A stretch of 64,000 nucleotides of DNA from the NCBI RefSeq assembly GCF_030410485.1, contig NZ_JAUHHC010000002.1:434001-498000 (forward strand), written 5' to 3'. The notes beneath the pieces were generated by a model. That model was not told where the DNA came from. It did no database searches and saw nothing but the letters and a program-made list of their open reading frames with translations. The position numbers and the translations under genes were made by a program. The DNA comes from Roseateles violae. GTDB lineage: Bacteria > Pseudomonadota > Gammaproteobacteria > Burkholderiales > Burkholderiaceae_C. This document shows positions 15,933 to 24,689 of the stretch, one piece after another; within the stretch, counting starts at the first letter, position 1, and each line of letters starts with the position of its first letter.

Positions 15933-17651
15933 GTGAGCAGCGCCACCGACTCTCTCTCCCCGCAACGGATCGCCCAGCACAGCCACTGGCCCAAGCGCCT
16001 GCCGCGCGAGCTGGCGATTCCGCAGACCTCGCTGTGGTTCAACCTCGACGTCGCGGCGCGGCGCTATCCGGACAAGGCGGCGACGATCTTCTGCGGCCAG
16101 GCCAAGCGCTATGCCGAACTGCATGCCGAGGTCGAGGCGCTGGCCGGCTGGCTGCAGGCGCAGGGCGTGGCGGCCGGCGACCGGGTGGCGCTGTACATGC
16201 AGAACTGCCCGCAGTACCTGGCGGCCTTCTATGCGATCAACCGGGCGAATGCGGTGGTCGTGCCGGTCAACCCGATGAACCGGGCCGAGGAATTCGGCCA
16301 CTACATCAGCGATCCGGCCACCAAGGCCATCATCTGCAGCGCCGACCTGGCCGGCATCGTCGAGGCGGCCAACAAGGCCTTGCCCGAGTCGCAACAGGCG
16401 AAGACGGTGCTGGTCGCCCGCTATGCGGATGCCTTGCCGCCCGGCGGCGTGCCGGCCGAGCTGAGCCTGCCCGAGGCCATGCTGCAGTGGCTGAGCGCCG
16501 ATCCGGCCGTGCCGGCCGGCATGACCCGCTGGACGGACGCATTGGCCGCCGGCCACGCTGCCGGCCCGCACACCGCGCGCCCCGACGATCTGGCCATGCT
16601 GCCCTATACCTCGGGCACGACCGGCCTGCCCAAGGGCTGCATGCACACCAACCGCACGCTGATGAGCAACTGCTGCGGCGGCGGCCAATGGGGCTATGCC
16701 TCGGCCGAGTCGGTCGGCCTGGCGGTGGTGCCGATGTTCCACATCACCGGCATGCTCTACGGCGTGCTGGGCCCCGTGTTCATGGGCATGACGATGGTCA
16801 TCATGCCGCGCTGGGACCGCGAGCTGGCCGGGCGCCTGATCTCGCGCTACAAGGTCACGCACTGGACCTGCATCCCGACGATGATCATCGACCTGTTCGG
16901 CAGCCCCAACTACAAGAGCTTCGATCTTTCCAGCCTCAAGTACCTCAGCGGCGGCGGCGCGGCGATGCCGCAGGCGGTGGCCGAGCGTCTGCAACAGGAA
17001 TTCGGCCTGACCTTCGCCGAAGGCTACGGCCTCACCGAGACCGCCGCGCCCAGCCACGGCAACCCGCCCGAGCGGGCCAAGCTGCAATGCCTGGGCATCC
17101 CGATCTTCGGCGTCGATTCACGCATCATCGATCCGGTCTCGCTGGAGGAGGTGGCTATCGGCGAGGTTGGCGAGATCGTCACCCACGGGCCCATGGTGTT
17201 CAAGGGCTACTGGCAACAGCCCGAGGCGACGGCCGCCGCCTTCATCGAGATCGAGGGCAAGCGCTTCTTCCGCACCGGCGACCTCGGCCGCATGGACGAG
17301 GAGGGCTATTTCTTCATCACCGACCGGCTCAAGCGGATGATCAACGCCAGCGGCTACAAGGTCTGGCCCAGCGAGGTCGAGATGCTGCTGTACAAGAACC
17401 CGGCCGTGCAGGAGGCCTGCATCATCGCCGCCAAGGATGCCTACCGCGGTGAGACGGTCAAGGCCATCGTCGTGCTGCGCGCCGAGGCCAGGGGCCGGAC
17501 CACGGCCGAGGACATCATGGCCTGGTCCAAGGAGCATATGGCCGCCTACAAGGTGCCCAAGATCGTCGAGTTCGCCGACAGCCTGCCCAAATCGGGCTCG
17601 GGCAAGGTGATGTGGCGGCTGCTGCAGGAAAAGGAGAGCGCGGCGGGCTGA
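15933..17651 (+). CDS. Acyl-CoA synthetase (AMP-forming, long-chain-fatty-acid-CoA-ligase-like)
   Basis: A 572-residue ANL-superfamily ligase. The start is GTG at 15933, chosen because AGGAGA lies 8 bases upstream and the frame before it is not protein-like. Motifs in order: P-loop YTSGTTGLPKG, VPMFHITGM, the adenylate-binding YGLTETAA, the TGDLGRMDEEGYFFITDR hinge (TGDLGRMDEEGYF), GYKVWPSEVE, and the catalytic Lys in PKSGSGKVMWR. It should activate a carboxylic acid to its CoA thioester; the chain length is not readable. It is divergent from argG, and its stop codon abuts the stop of the convergent gene in the palindrome TGATCA. Confidence 0.87.
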   Translation: MSSATDSLSPQRIAQHSHWPKRLPRELAIPQTSLWFNLDVAARRYPDKAATIFCGQAKRYAELHAEVEALAGWLQAQGVAAGDRVALYMQNCPQYLAAFYAINRANAVVVPVNPMNRAEEFGHYISDPATKAIICSADLAGIVEAANKALPESQQAKTVLVARYADALPPGGVPAELSLPEAMLQWLSADPAVPAGMTRWTDALAAGHAAGPHTARPDDLAMLPYTSGTTGLPKGCMHTNRTLMSNCCGGGQWGYASAESVGLAVVPMFHITGMLYGVLGPVFMGMTMVIMPRWDRELAGRLISRYKVTHWTCIPTMIIDLFGSPNYKSFDLSSLKYLSGGGAAMPQAVAERLQQEFGLTFAEGYGLTETAAPSHGNPPERAKLQCLGIPIFGVDSRIIDPVSLEEVAIGEVGEIVTHGPMVFKGYWQQPEATAAAFIEIEGKRFFRTGDLGRMDEEGYFFITDRLKRMINASGYKVWPSEVEMLLYKNPAVQEACIIAAKDAYRGETVKAIVVLRAEARGRTTAEDIMAWSKEHMAAYKVPKIVEFADSLPKSGSGKVMWRLLQEKESAAG

Positions 17652-18488
17652 TCAGAAACCGGCGCCGGGCCGGGCCAGATAGTCGAGCTCCTCGGCCGTC
17701 GACGACCGGCCCAGCGCCGCATTGCGATGCGGAAAGCGGCCGAAGCGCGCAATGACGTCCAGATGGCGGCGCGCATAGTCCAGCGCGCTGTTCAGGCGCG
17801 GATCGGCCGCCGCCAGCGCCTCGAATTCGCGCACCGAGCGCTCTTGCATCGCCAGATCCTCGGCATGCTCGAGCGGCATCAGCGCGAACCAGCGCTGCAG
17901 CGTGCCCAGCTCGGCGCCGCCGTGCAGCAGGGCCAGCGAGGTCTGCAGCGCCAGCGCGTCGCCGGCAAAGGCCTTGGCCTGGCCGCGGAAGCTGTTGCGG
18001 GTGAACTGGTCCAGCACGACGATGGCGGCCACCCGCGCCAGCGGCGTCTCGGGCCAGTCCTGCAGGCCCTGGGCCAGCAGGCGCTCGATCAGCGGGCCGA
18101 AGCGCGCGGCGATCTCGGCGTCGAAGGCTGCGTTCTTCTGGAACCATTCGGCGCGGACCTGGCCGTCCGACTCGCTGCCCAGCGGGCCGAACCAGAAGTT
18201 CAGCACCTGCTGGACGGCGCTCGCCTCGGTCAGTCGCAACCAGCGCGGATGGCGCTGCAGATAGCCGACCACATAGCTGCAGCTGGCGACCAGCTGCAGG
18301 CCCTGCGGCGCCGCCCACTGCAGCGCATGCTCGACGATCTCGGCGGCCAGGCCACGGCCGCGCAGGGCCGGGTCGGTGCCGGTGTGGTGGAAGACCAGCT
18401 GGTCGGCATGGCGCAGGTAGTCGAGTTCGACGCGGCGGCCCTCGACCTCGGCCTCGAAATGGTCCTTGCGATGGCTGATCGTCAGCAT
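17652..18488 (-). CDS. Fusion of a small GNAT (YjdJ-like) acetyltransferase domain and a DUF924 domain
   Basis: A 278-residue protein of two parts usually encoded separately. Residues 1-90 are a short GNAT of the YjdJ/COG2388 type (LDYLRHADQLVFHHTGTDP, acetyl-CoA loop LRGRGLAAEIVEHAL, VASCSYVVGYLQRHP). Residues 92-278 are DUF924 (VLNFWFGPLG, WFQKNAAFDAEI, VVLDQFTRNSFRG, MPLEHAEDL, FGRFPHRNAALGR). DUF924 proteins are helical TPR-like proteins of unknown function. There is no stop or frameshift between the two. It is the last gene of the yaeQ / oligopeptidase operon, 27 bp after the peptidase gene. Confidence 0.82.
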   Translation of the reverse strand: MLTISHRKDHFEAEVEGRRVELDYLRHADQLVFHHTGTDPALRGRGLAAEIVEHALQWAAPQGLQLVASCSYVVGYLQRHPRWLRLTEASAVQQVLNFWFGPLGSESDGQVRAEWFQKNAAFDAEIAARFGPLIERLLAQGLQDWPETPLARVAAIVVLDQFTRNSFRGQAKAFAGDALALQTSLALLHGGAELGTLQRWFALMPLEHAEDLAMQERSVREFEALAAADPRLNSALDYARRHLDVIARFGRFPHRNAALGRSSTAEELDYLARPGAGF

Positions 18489-18515
18489 GGCTTTATTGAA
18501 CCATGAGCACGACGA

Positions 18516-20639
18516 TCATGGGCGCCCCAGCTGCTGCCACAGATAGCTGTACTCCAGCGCCTGCAGGGTCGCGCGCTGCTCGTTGTCGGCGGCGCCGCCA
18601 TGGCCGCCCTCGATGTTCTCGTAGTACAGCAGCTCATGACCCTGGGCCTGCATCAGCGCCGCCATCTTGCGCGCATGGCCGGGGTGGACGCGGTCGTCGC
18701 GGGTCGAGGTGGTGAACAGCACCTTCGGGTATTTCACGCCCGGCTTGACGTTCTGATAGGGGCTGTACTTGGAGATCCAGGCCCATTCGGCCGCCTTGTC
18801 CGGGTCGCCGTACTCGGCCATCCAGGAGGCGCCGGCCAGCAGCAGGTGGTAGCGGCGCATGTCCAGGAGCGGCACCTGGCAGACGACCGCGTTGAACAGC
18901 TCGGGTCGCTGCACGAAGGTCGCGCCGACCAGCAGGCCGCCGTTGCTGCCGCCCATGATGCCCAGATGGCGCGGGGCAGTGATCCTGCGCTTGATCAGGT
19001 CCTCGGCCACGGCGATGAAGTCGTCGTAGCTGCGCTGCTTGTGCGCCTTGATCGCCGCCTGGTGCCAGCCGGGGCCGAATTCGCCGCCGCCGCGGATATT
19101 GGCCACCACGAAGACGCCGCCGCGCGCGAGCCAGGCGCGGCCGCGGCCGCCCGAGTAGCTCGGCGCCATCGTGACCTCGAAGCCGCCATAGCCGTAGAGC
19201 AGGGTCGGGTTCCTGCCGTCGGCCTTGGCGCCGGCCGGCCAGACGACGAAATAGGGCACCTGCGTGCCGTCCTTGGACCGGGCGAAATGCTGCTCGACCT
19301 TCATGCCCTGCGCGTCGAACAGCGCCGTGCGGCTTTTCAGCGCCTCGCGTGCGTCGACGCCGGCGCGCGCCAGGTACAGGGTGTCCGGCGTCAGGAAGTC
19401 GGCGTAGTTCAGCAGATAGCGGTCGCCGAGTTCGTCGCTGGCCAGTTCGCTGTCGTAGAGGCTGGCGAGGCTCAGCGTGCCGGGGAAGGGGGCGGCGACG
19501 ACGCGGTGCTCGGGCTTGACCGCCGCGAAGCTCCATTCCTCCAGCCGGCTGGCGACCTTGTCGCTGATGTTCAGCAGCACATGCTCGCGGGTCAGCGCAT
19601 AGCCGGCCAGCGAACGGGTCTTGCTCGGCGTGAACAGGACCTGGAAGCGGCGCTCGCCGCGCAGATAGGCGGCCGCGTCGGTGATCAACAGCGAGCCGGC
19701 CGGATAGCGCTTGCCGCCGACGCTCCAGGCGCTGCGCGGATGCAGCAGCAGGCGAGCGCCCCAGAACTGCTGCTGGATGTCGCTGGGCAGGTCCAGCCGG
19801 GCCAGGCCGCCGTCCGGCTTCAGCAGGAAGCTGGTCTGGTTGTAGAAGTCCAGCGCACGGCTGAAGGTGGTGCGCTCGAAACCGGGCGTGCGGTCGACGT
19901 CGACGCCGACGGCAACGTCCCTGGCCTCGCCCTCGAACACCGTCCTGGCCTCGGCCAGCGGCGTGCCGCGGCGCCAGCGCTTGATGAGGCGCGGATAGCC
20001 GGAATCGGTCAGCGAGCCGGGGCCGAAGTCGCTGCCGACATAGATCGTGTCGGCGTCGATCCACTCGACCTCGGACTTGGCCTCGGGCAGCACGAAACCG
20101 CCCTCGACGAAGCGCTTGGTCTGCAGATCGAACTCGCGCACCACATGGGCGTCCGAGCCGCCGCGCGAGAGCTGCAGCAGGCACAGCCGGTAGTCCGGCC
20201 CCAGGCAGCTGGCGCCGCCGAAGACCCAGCTCTCGCCCTCGGCCTGGCCCAGCGCGTCCAGGTCCAGCACCGTCTCCCAGGCCGGCTCGGGCTTGGCGTA
20301 TTCGGCGAGGCTGGTGCGCCGCCACAGGCCGCGCTTGTGCTGCTCGTCCTGCCAGAGGTTGTAGAGCCAGGGGCCGAGGCGGCGCACCTGCGGGATGCGG
20401 TCCTTGGCGTTCAGCACGCCCAGCAGCTGCTCGCGCAGCGGCGCGTAGTCGGCGCGCGACTGCAGGATCTTGCCGCTGTGCGCATTGCGCTCGCGCACCC
20501 AGGCCAGCGCGCGTTCGCCCTGCACCTCTTCCAGCCATTGATAGGGATCGGCGGGCGCGGTCGGGGTCTGGGCCATGACGTGCAGGCTGAACAAGCCGGT
20601 GAGGAGGAAGAGGGGAAGGACGCGTTGCAAGGGCATCAT
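18516..20639 (-). CDS. Prolyl oligopeptidase family serine peptidase (S9A), exported
   Basis: A 707-residue protein with a signal peptide (MMPLQRVLPLFLLTGLFSLH then VMAQ). A seven-bladed propeller domain follows (about residues 70-430), then the alpha/beta-hydrolase domain. The triad is readable: Ser in GIMGGSNGGLLVG, Asp in TSTRDDRVHPGHA, and His in NIEGGHGGAAD. ANIRGGGEFGPGWHQAA is the typical S9A loop. It should cleave short proline-containing or related peptides in the periplasm. The start overlaps the yaeQ stop by 4 bp (ATGA), so the two are translationally coupled. Confidence 0.9.
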   Translation of the reverse strand: MMPLQRVLPLFLLTGLFSLHVMAQTPTAPADPYQWLEEVQGERALAWVRERNAHSGKILQSRADYAPLREQLLGVLNAKDRIPQVRRLGPWLYNLWQDEQHKRGLWRRTSLAEYAKPEPAWETVLDLDALGQAEGESWVFGGASCLGPDYRLCLLQLSRGGSDAHVVREFDLQTKRFVEGGFVLPEAKSEVEWIDADTIYVGSDFGPGSLTDSGYPRLIKRWRRGTPLAEARTVFEGEARDVAVGVDVDRTPGFERTTFSRALDFYNQTSFLLKPDGGLARLDLPSDIQQQFWGARLLLHPRSAWSVGGKRYPAGSLLITDAAAYLRGERRFQVLFTPSKTRSLAGYALTREHVLLNISDKVASRLEEWSFAAVKPEHRVVAAPFPGTLSLASLYDSELASDELGDRYLLNYADFLTPDTLYLARAGVDAREALKSRTALFDAQGMKVEQHFARSKDGTQVPYFVVWPAGAKADGRNPTLLYGYGGFEVTMAPSYSGGRGRAWLARGGVFVVANIRGGGEFGPGWHQAAIKAHKQRSYDDFIAVAEDLIKRRITAPRHLGIMGGSNGGLLVGATFVQRPELFNAVVCQVPLLDMRRYHLLLAGASWMAEYGDPDKAAEWAWISKYSPYQNVKPGVKYPKVLFTTSTRDDRVHPGHARKMAALMQAQGHELLYYENIEGGHGGAADNEQRATLQALEYSYLWQQLGRP

Positions 20640-21196
20640 GATTGGGCCGCCTTCAGCACGATGGGCGTGATCTCCAGCGCGGCGCGCGCGGTCGAGACAT
20701 AGACGCTGCCGTCCTGGATGCTGATCTGCAGCTGCATGCTGCGCTCGGCCAACGCGGCCAGTGCCTGCGACTGCTCGGGCGCGATCTGCCAGACGGCCAG
20801 CTTGGGCGCGCGGGTCAGCTTGCCTTCCAGATTGCCCCACCAGACCGGCGTGCTGGAGGCATAGCTGATCACGGTGACCCGCTCGGCGCGGCCATGGGCC
20901 TTCATGATGCGGCGCTCGTCGGGCTGACCCAGATCGATCCAGTGGACGACGTCGCCGCTGAGATCGAGCTGCCAGAGTTCGGGCTCGTCGACATCGGACA
21001 GGCCCTTGCTGAATTCGAGCCGGCCGCGCAGCTCGTCGGCCGGCAGGTGCAGCGCGAAGGCCAGCACGCGGATCATCATCCGCTCGTCGGTCTCGCTGGG
21101 GTGGCGGGCGATCACCAGGCTGTGCTCGCCGTAGACATGGCGGTCCATGTCGGAGATCTGCAGCTGGGCTTTGTGGATGGTGGCTTTCAATGCCAT
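20636..21196 (-). CDS. yaeQ: YaeQ family protein
   Basis: A 186-residue protein matching YaeQ along its length: MALKATIHKAQLQISDMDRH at the start, then PSETDERMMIRVLAFALH, GLSDVDEPELWQLD, WIDLGQPDERRIMKA and ITVYAYS-like VTVISYASSTPVWW. The structure is a variant of the PD-(D/E)XK nuclease fold, and the D/E residues around DEPELW are retained. The biological function is not established. It is first in the operon with the S9 peptidase and the GNAT-DUF924 protein. Confidence 0.88.
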   Translation of the reverse strand: MALKATIHKAQLQISDMDRHVYGEHSLVIARHPSETDERMMIRVLAFALHLPADELRGRLEFSKGLSDVDEPELWQLDLSGDVVHWIDLGQPDERRIMKAHGRAERVTVISYASSTPVWWGNLEGKLTRAPKLAVWQIAPEQSQALAALAERSMQLQISIQDGSVYVSTARAALEITPIVLKAAQS

Positions 21197-21359
21197 GGAT
21201 GGAGCGGCTCGGGCTGGCGAAGCGGGCGATTATCGGGCGGCAACCGGACTGGGGGACAATCGCTTTCTTTTAAGATGTTTTCGTGGCGGCCGCGGACCCC
21301 GATCCGGCGACGCCCCTATCGGTGCCCGCGGGCGCTTCGCTTGTTGAGTAGACACAGCC

Positions 21360-22031
21360 ATGAAACGACTCCTGATCTCCCTCGCCGCCGCTGCCGTGCT
21401 GCTGCCGGCCCATGCCCAGACGGCCAATCCGAATGCCAAGGTCGACCCGAAGAACAACAAGGTCAGCAAGCCGGTGGTCGAGAAGCCGAAAGAAAAGCTC
21501 TTGAGCCGCGACGAACTGCGCGCCTGCATGAAGGGCAACCAGGACAACGAGGCCGAGGCGCGCGAGGTCAAGGCGATCGAGACCGCCTACAACACCGAGC
21601 ACGCCAAGCTGCTGGCCGACAAGGAAGAGCTGACCAAGCGCAGCCAGGAACTGCTCGCCTCGGTGAGCAAGATCAAGGAAGACCGCGAGAGTTTGCTCAA
21701 GTTCGGCGAGGAGATCAAGGCCAAGGCCAAGGAAGGCAAGGCCGACAAGGACGAGATCAAGAAGATGCAGGACGAGTACGCGGCCCGCGCCGCGCAGATG
21801 GATCCGCGCATCGACGCCGCCAACAAGGCCAAGGAGGCCTACCAGGCCGACAGCAAGGGCTTCGACGCCCGCGTCGAGGCGCACAACAAGGCGCGCGAGG
21901 AGATCTCCGGTCGCGTCGACAAGCATATGGACGCCATCGACGACTGGAAGGCCAGCTGCGCCAACAAGAAGTACGACGAGGCCGACGAGATCGCGATCAA
22001 GAAGGAACTGGCCGCGGCCGGCGCCAAGTAA
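21360..22031 (+). CDS. Exported coiled-coil protein of unknown function
   Basis: A 223-residue protein with a signal peptide (MKRLLISLAAAAVLLPAHAQ). A lysine/glutamate/alanine-rich body follows, predicted to be mostly a long alpha-helical coiled coil (about residues 60-205, for example KLLADKEELTKRSQELL and KFGEEIKAKAKEGKADK). Two cysteines, in ELRACMKGNQ and WKASCANKKY, flank the coil and could pair. I recognise no named family with certainty; similar small periplasmic proteins are widespread in Burkholderiales. It stands alone with its own terminator. Confidence 0.72.
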   Translation: MKRLLISLAAAAVLLPAHAQTANPNAKVDPKNNKVSKPVVEKPKEKLLSRDELRACMKGNQDNEAEAREVKAIETAYNTEHAKLLADKEELTKRSQELLASVSKIKEDRESLLKFGEEIKAKAKEGKADKDEIKKMQDEYAARAAQMDPRIDAANKAKEAYQADSKGFDARVEAHNKAREEISGRVDKHMDAIDDWKASCANKKYDEADEIAIKKELAAAGAK

Positions 22032-22072
22032 GCAGGCGGCGGACGAACGACCCCGCCAGCAAGAAGCCCACG

Positions 22073-22110
22073 ACGGCGCCACCCTCACCAGGTTGGCGCC
22101 GTTGTTCTTT
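22073..22110 (+). terminator. Rho-independent terminator after the coiled-coil protein gene
   Basis: A perfect 9-bp stem (ACGGCGCCA/TGGCGCCGT) with a 12-base loop, followed by TGTTCTTT on the plus strand. It starts 42 bp after the stop at 22031. Confidence 0.75.
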
Positions 22111-22144
22111 GACAGCCGCCCACGAGGCGATCCCGGAGACATCG

Positions 22145-24199
22145 ATGACGAACAACACCAACCCGCTGCTGCAAGCCTGGGACGGCGCCTACGGCCTGCC
22201 GCCCTTTGCCGCCATCGAGGCCGAGCATTTCGAGCCGGCCTTCGAGGTCGCGCTGGCCGAGCACCGCGCCGAGCTGGACGCGATCGCCGCGCAGAGCGAG
22301 CCGCCGAGCTTTGCCAACACCCTGGCCGCCTTCGACCGCAGCGGCCGCCTGCTGGCGCGCCTCGAGCATCTGTTCTATACGCTGACCGCCTCGGCCACCT
22401 CGCCGGCGCTGCAGGCCGCGCAGCGCGCGCTGGCCGCGCCCCTGGCCGCGCACAACAACGCGGTCTATATGCATGCCGAGCTGTTCAAGCGGGTGGACGC
22501 GCTGTACGAGGAGCGTCAGGCGCTGGGCCTCAGCCCGGAACAACTGCGCCTCTTGGAGCGGGTGCAGCTGGACTTCGTCCGCGCCGGCGCCAAGCTCGCG
22601 CCGGCGGCCCAGGCCCGCTACGCGCAGGTGATGGAGCGTCTGGCCGAGCTGAACACCGCCTTTGCGCAGAATGTGCTGGCCGACGAGAGCGGCTACCAGC
22701 TGCTCTTGAAGAGCGAGGCCGAACTGGCCGGCCTGCCGGACTTCGTCCGTGCCGCCGCGCGCCAGGCGGCGCAGGACCGCGGCCTGGAGGCCGGCGTGCA
22801 CGCGATCACCTTGTCGCGTTCGCACATCGTGCCCTTCCTGACCTTCAGCGAGCGCCGCGATCTGCGCGAGCAGGCCTGGCGCGCCTGGGTCGGCCGTGGC
22901 GAGCATGCCGGCACCAGCGACAACCGCGCCATCGCGCAGGAAATCCTGAGCTTGCGCAACGAGCAGGCGCGGCTGCACGGCCATGCCTGCTTCGCCGACT
23001 ATGCGCTGGCCGACACGATGGCCGGCAGCCGCCAAGCGGTGATGGGCCTGCTGGACCGCGTCTGGGAGCCGGCCAAGGCGGCGGCCGAGAGCGAGCGCCA
23101 GGCCTTGATCGGCCAGATGCGCGCGCTGGGCCATGCGTTCGAGCTCGAGGCCTGGGACTGGCGCTTCTATGCCGAGAAGCTGCGCAAGGCGCGCTACGAC
23201 CTGGAGGAGGCCGAGATCAAGCCTTACTTCCCGCTGGACGCGATGGTCGAGGCGCTGTTCGACTGCGCGAACCGCCTGTTCGGCCTGCGCTTCGTGGCCA
23301 GGCCCGAGGTCGCCGGCTATCACGCCGACGTCAAGGTCTACGAGGTGCAGAACGCCGACGGCTCGCCGCGCGGCCTGTTCCTGCATGACAATTTCGCCCG
23401 CCCGACCAAGCGCAGCGGCGCCTGGATGAACGCGCTGCGCTGGCAGGCGCGCAATGGCATCGACGCGCTGCCCGTCATCCTGAACAACAACAACTTCGCC
23501 AAGGGTGCGCCGGGAGAGCCGACGCTGCTCAGCTTCGACGATGCGCGCACGCTGTTCCACGAGTTCGGCCATGGCCTGCATGGCTTGCTGTCCAACGTTG
23601 AGTTCGAGCGCCTGTCCGGCACCCAGGTGCTGCGCGACTTCGTCGAGCTGCCCTCGCAGATCTTCGAGCATTGGATGAGCGAGCCCGAGGTGCTGAAGAA
23701 GCATGCCCGCCACTACAAGACCGGGGAGCCGATTCCGGACGCCCTGCTGGCCAAGCTGAAGGCGGCCGAGCTGTTCAACCAGGGCTATGAGACGGTGCGC
23801 TACACGGCCAGCGCCCTGGTCGACATGGCCGCGCATTCGCTGACCGAGGCTGAGGGCCCGGAGGTGGTCGACTTCGAGGCCCGGACCATGGCCGCCTACG
23901 GCCTGCCGGCCGCGATCGGCATGAACCACCGCCTGACGCATTTCCAGCACCTGTTCTCGGGCAGCAGCTATGCGGCCGGCTACTACGTCTATATGTGGGC
24001 CGAGGTGCTGGACTGCGACGGCTACGAGGCCTTTGTCGAGGCCGGCAGCCCCTTCGACCGCGCGACCGCCGAGCGCCTGGTCGGCTGCATCCTGTCGGCC
24101 GGCAACAGCCGCGAGCCGGGCGAGGCCTTCCGCGCCTTCCGCGGCCGCGATGCGGCGGTGGAGCCGATGCTGCGGGGGCGGGGGCTGCTGCCGGCCTGA
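22145..24199 (+). CDS. M3 family metallopeptidase (Dcp/oligopeptidase A-like)
   Basis: A 684-residue zinc peptidase. The start ATG has GGAG 6 bases upstream; a much longer upstream open frame is not protein-like. The zinc site is LFHEFGHGLHGLL with the further ligand Glu about 25-30 residues on in RDFVELPSQIFEHW. The C-terminal substrate-binding region includes HLFSGSSYAAGYYVYMWAEVLD. The phrase RLSGTQVLRDFVELPSQ is closer to peptidyl-dipeptidase Dcp than to oligopeptidase A. No signal peptide is present, so it probably recycles cytosolic oligopeptides. Confidence 0.9.
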   Translation: MTNNTNPLLQAWDGAYGLPPFAAIEAEHFEPAFEVALAEHRAELDAIAAQSEPPSFANTLAAFDRSGRLLARLEHLFYTLTASATSPALQAAQRALAAPLAAHNNAVYMHAELFKRVDALYEERQALGLSPEQLRLLERVQLDFVRAGAKLAPAAQARYAQVMERLAELNTAFAQNVLADESGYQLLLKSEAELAGLPDFVRAAARQAAQDRGLEAGVHAITLSRSHIVPFLTFSERRDLREQAWRAWVGRGEHAGTSDNRAIAQEILSLRNEQARLHGHACFADYALADTMAGSRQAVMGLLDRVWEPAKAAAESERQALIGQMRALGHAFELEAWDWRFYAEKLRKARYDLEEAEIKPYFPLDAMVEALFDCANRLFGLRFVARPEVAGYHADVKVYEVQNADGSPRGLFLHDNFARPTKRSGAWMNALRWQARNGIDALPVILNNNNFAKGAPGEPTLLSFDDARTLFHEFGHGLHGLLSNVEFERLSGTQVLRDFVELPSQIFEHWMSEPEVLKKHARHYKTGEPIPDALLAKLKAAELFNQGYETVRYTASALVDMAAHSLTEAEGPEVVDFEARTMAAYGLPAAIGMNHRLTHFQHLFSGSSYAAGYYVYMWAEVLDCDGYEAFVEAGSPFDRATAERLVGCILSAGNSREPGEAFRAFRGRDAAVEPMLRGRGLLPA

Positions 24200-24507
24200 G
24201 CTGCGTGAACCGGGCGCGACGCGAAATGGAAGGTCAAACGAAGGCCTGTATCCGGATGTGTCGCTCGGAGGGTCGGGGCTTGTCATCGAACGCCCCGGCG
24301 TCGCTGTGAGGTGCTTATCCGTGCATGCCACACCGGCTGTTACAAACCTCGCAACAGCCCTTATATGGGTTATCCATAATGACTTCACGCGATCGATCAC
24401 GGTTCAGTAGCAACGCTCCATGACCGTGATCCCGCGCAAGACCGGCGGCTTCTGGCTGCCGGTTTTGTCAAGGTTCCAGTATTCGAGCCTTCGGGCTCAA
24501 GCAGAGT
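24200..24507 (+). other. Gene-free leader region upstream of the riboswitch
   Basis: No coding potential is seen. A possible promoter is TTACAA (24340-24345) with TATATG (24362-24367), 16 bases apart. An 8-bp inverted repeat (GATCACGG/CCGTGATC) spans 24395-24431. A small UUCG-capped hairpin (GAGCC-TTCG-GGCTC, 24485-24498) immediately precedes the aptamer. Base composition is noticeably less GC-rich than the neighbouring genes. Confidence 0.4.
24441..24468 (+). terminator. Terminator-like hairpin upstream of the riboswitch
   Basis: ACCGGCGGC-TTCTG-GCTGCCGGT (one mismatch) followed by TTTTG on the plus strand. It may end the M3 peptidase transcript 240 bp downstream of that gene, or be part of a longer regulatory leader for the protease gene. 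Confidence 0.5.
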
Positions 24508-24605
24508 TAGTTGTTCTGCAAAGGGCAAACCGCGCGAAAGCGCGGGACGCAAAGTCAACGGTCTAAAGGGTTTCGACCCCATGACGGCTGGACTGCCAGA
24601 CAACC
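24508..24605 (+). promoter_or_regulatory. Class I cyclic-di-GMP riboswitch (GEMM-I aptamer)
   Basis: The segment carries the GEMM-I signature: AAGGGCAAAC at 24521-24530, a P2 stem CCGCGC/GCGCGG capped by a GAAA tetraloop (24530-24545), then GGACGCAAAG directly after the stem, as in the V. cholerae Vc2 aptamer. A P3-like arm follows (GTCA pairing TGAC, GGG pairing CCC, around 24554-24584), with the CUAA-type segment GTCTAAAG. Flanks TTGTTCTG (24511-24518) and CAGACAA (24597-24603) pair as the closing stem. It lies 85 bases before the start of a secreted S8 protease on the same strand. No intrinsic terminator is seen between aptamer and start codon, so control may be translational or Rho-dependent. 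Confidence 0.85.
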
Positions 24606-24689
24606 CCGATGGCGTCGGTAACGACGCCCTGACGCCGTCTGAGCAGGCCTGCCCCTGGGTGGCCGGAACCAAATCTCAGTAGGTGTCGT

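Noticed and set aside
20642-22144. Upstream extension of the M3 peptidase frame to 1185 residues
   Set aside because: The added part is antisense to yaeQ and out of frame with the coiled-coil protein; a good ribosome-binding site supports the start at 22145.
24395-24468. A second, tandem cyclic-di-GMP aptamer upstream of the riboswitch
   Set aside because: The GGGCAAAC and ACGCAAAG signatures are missing; the segment only shows an inverted repeat and a terminator-like hairpin.
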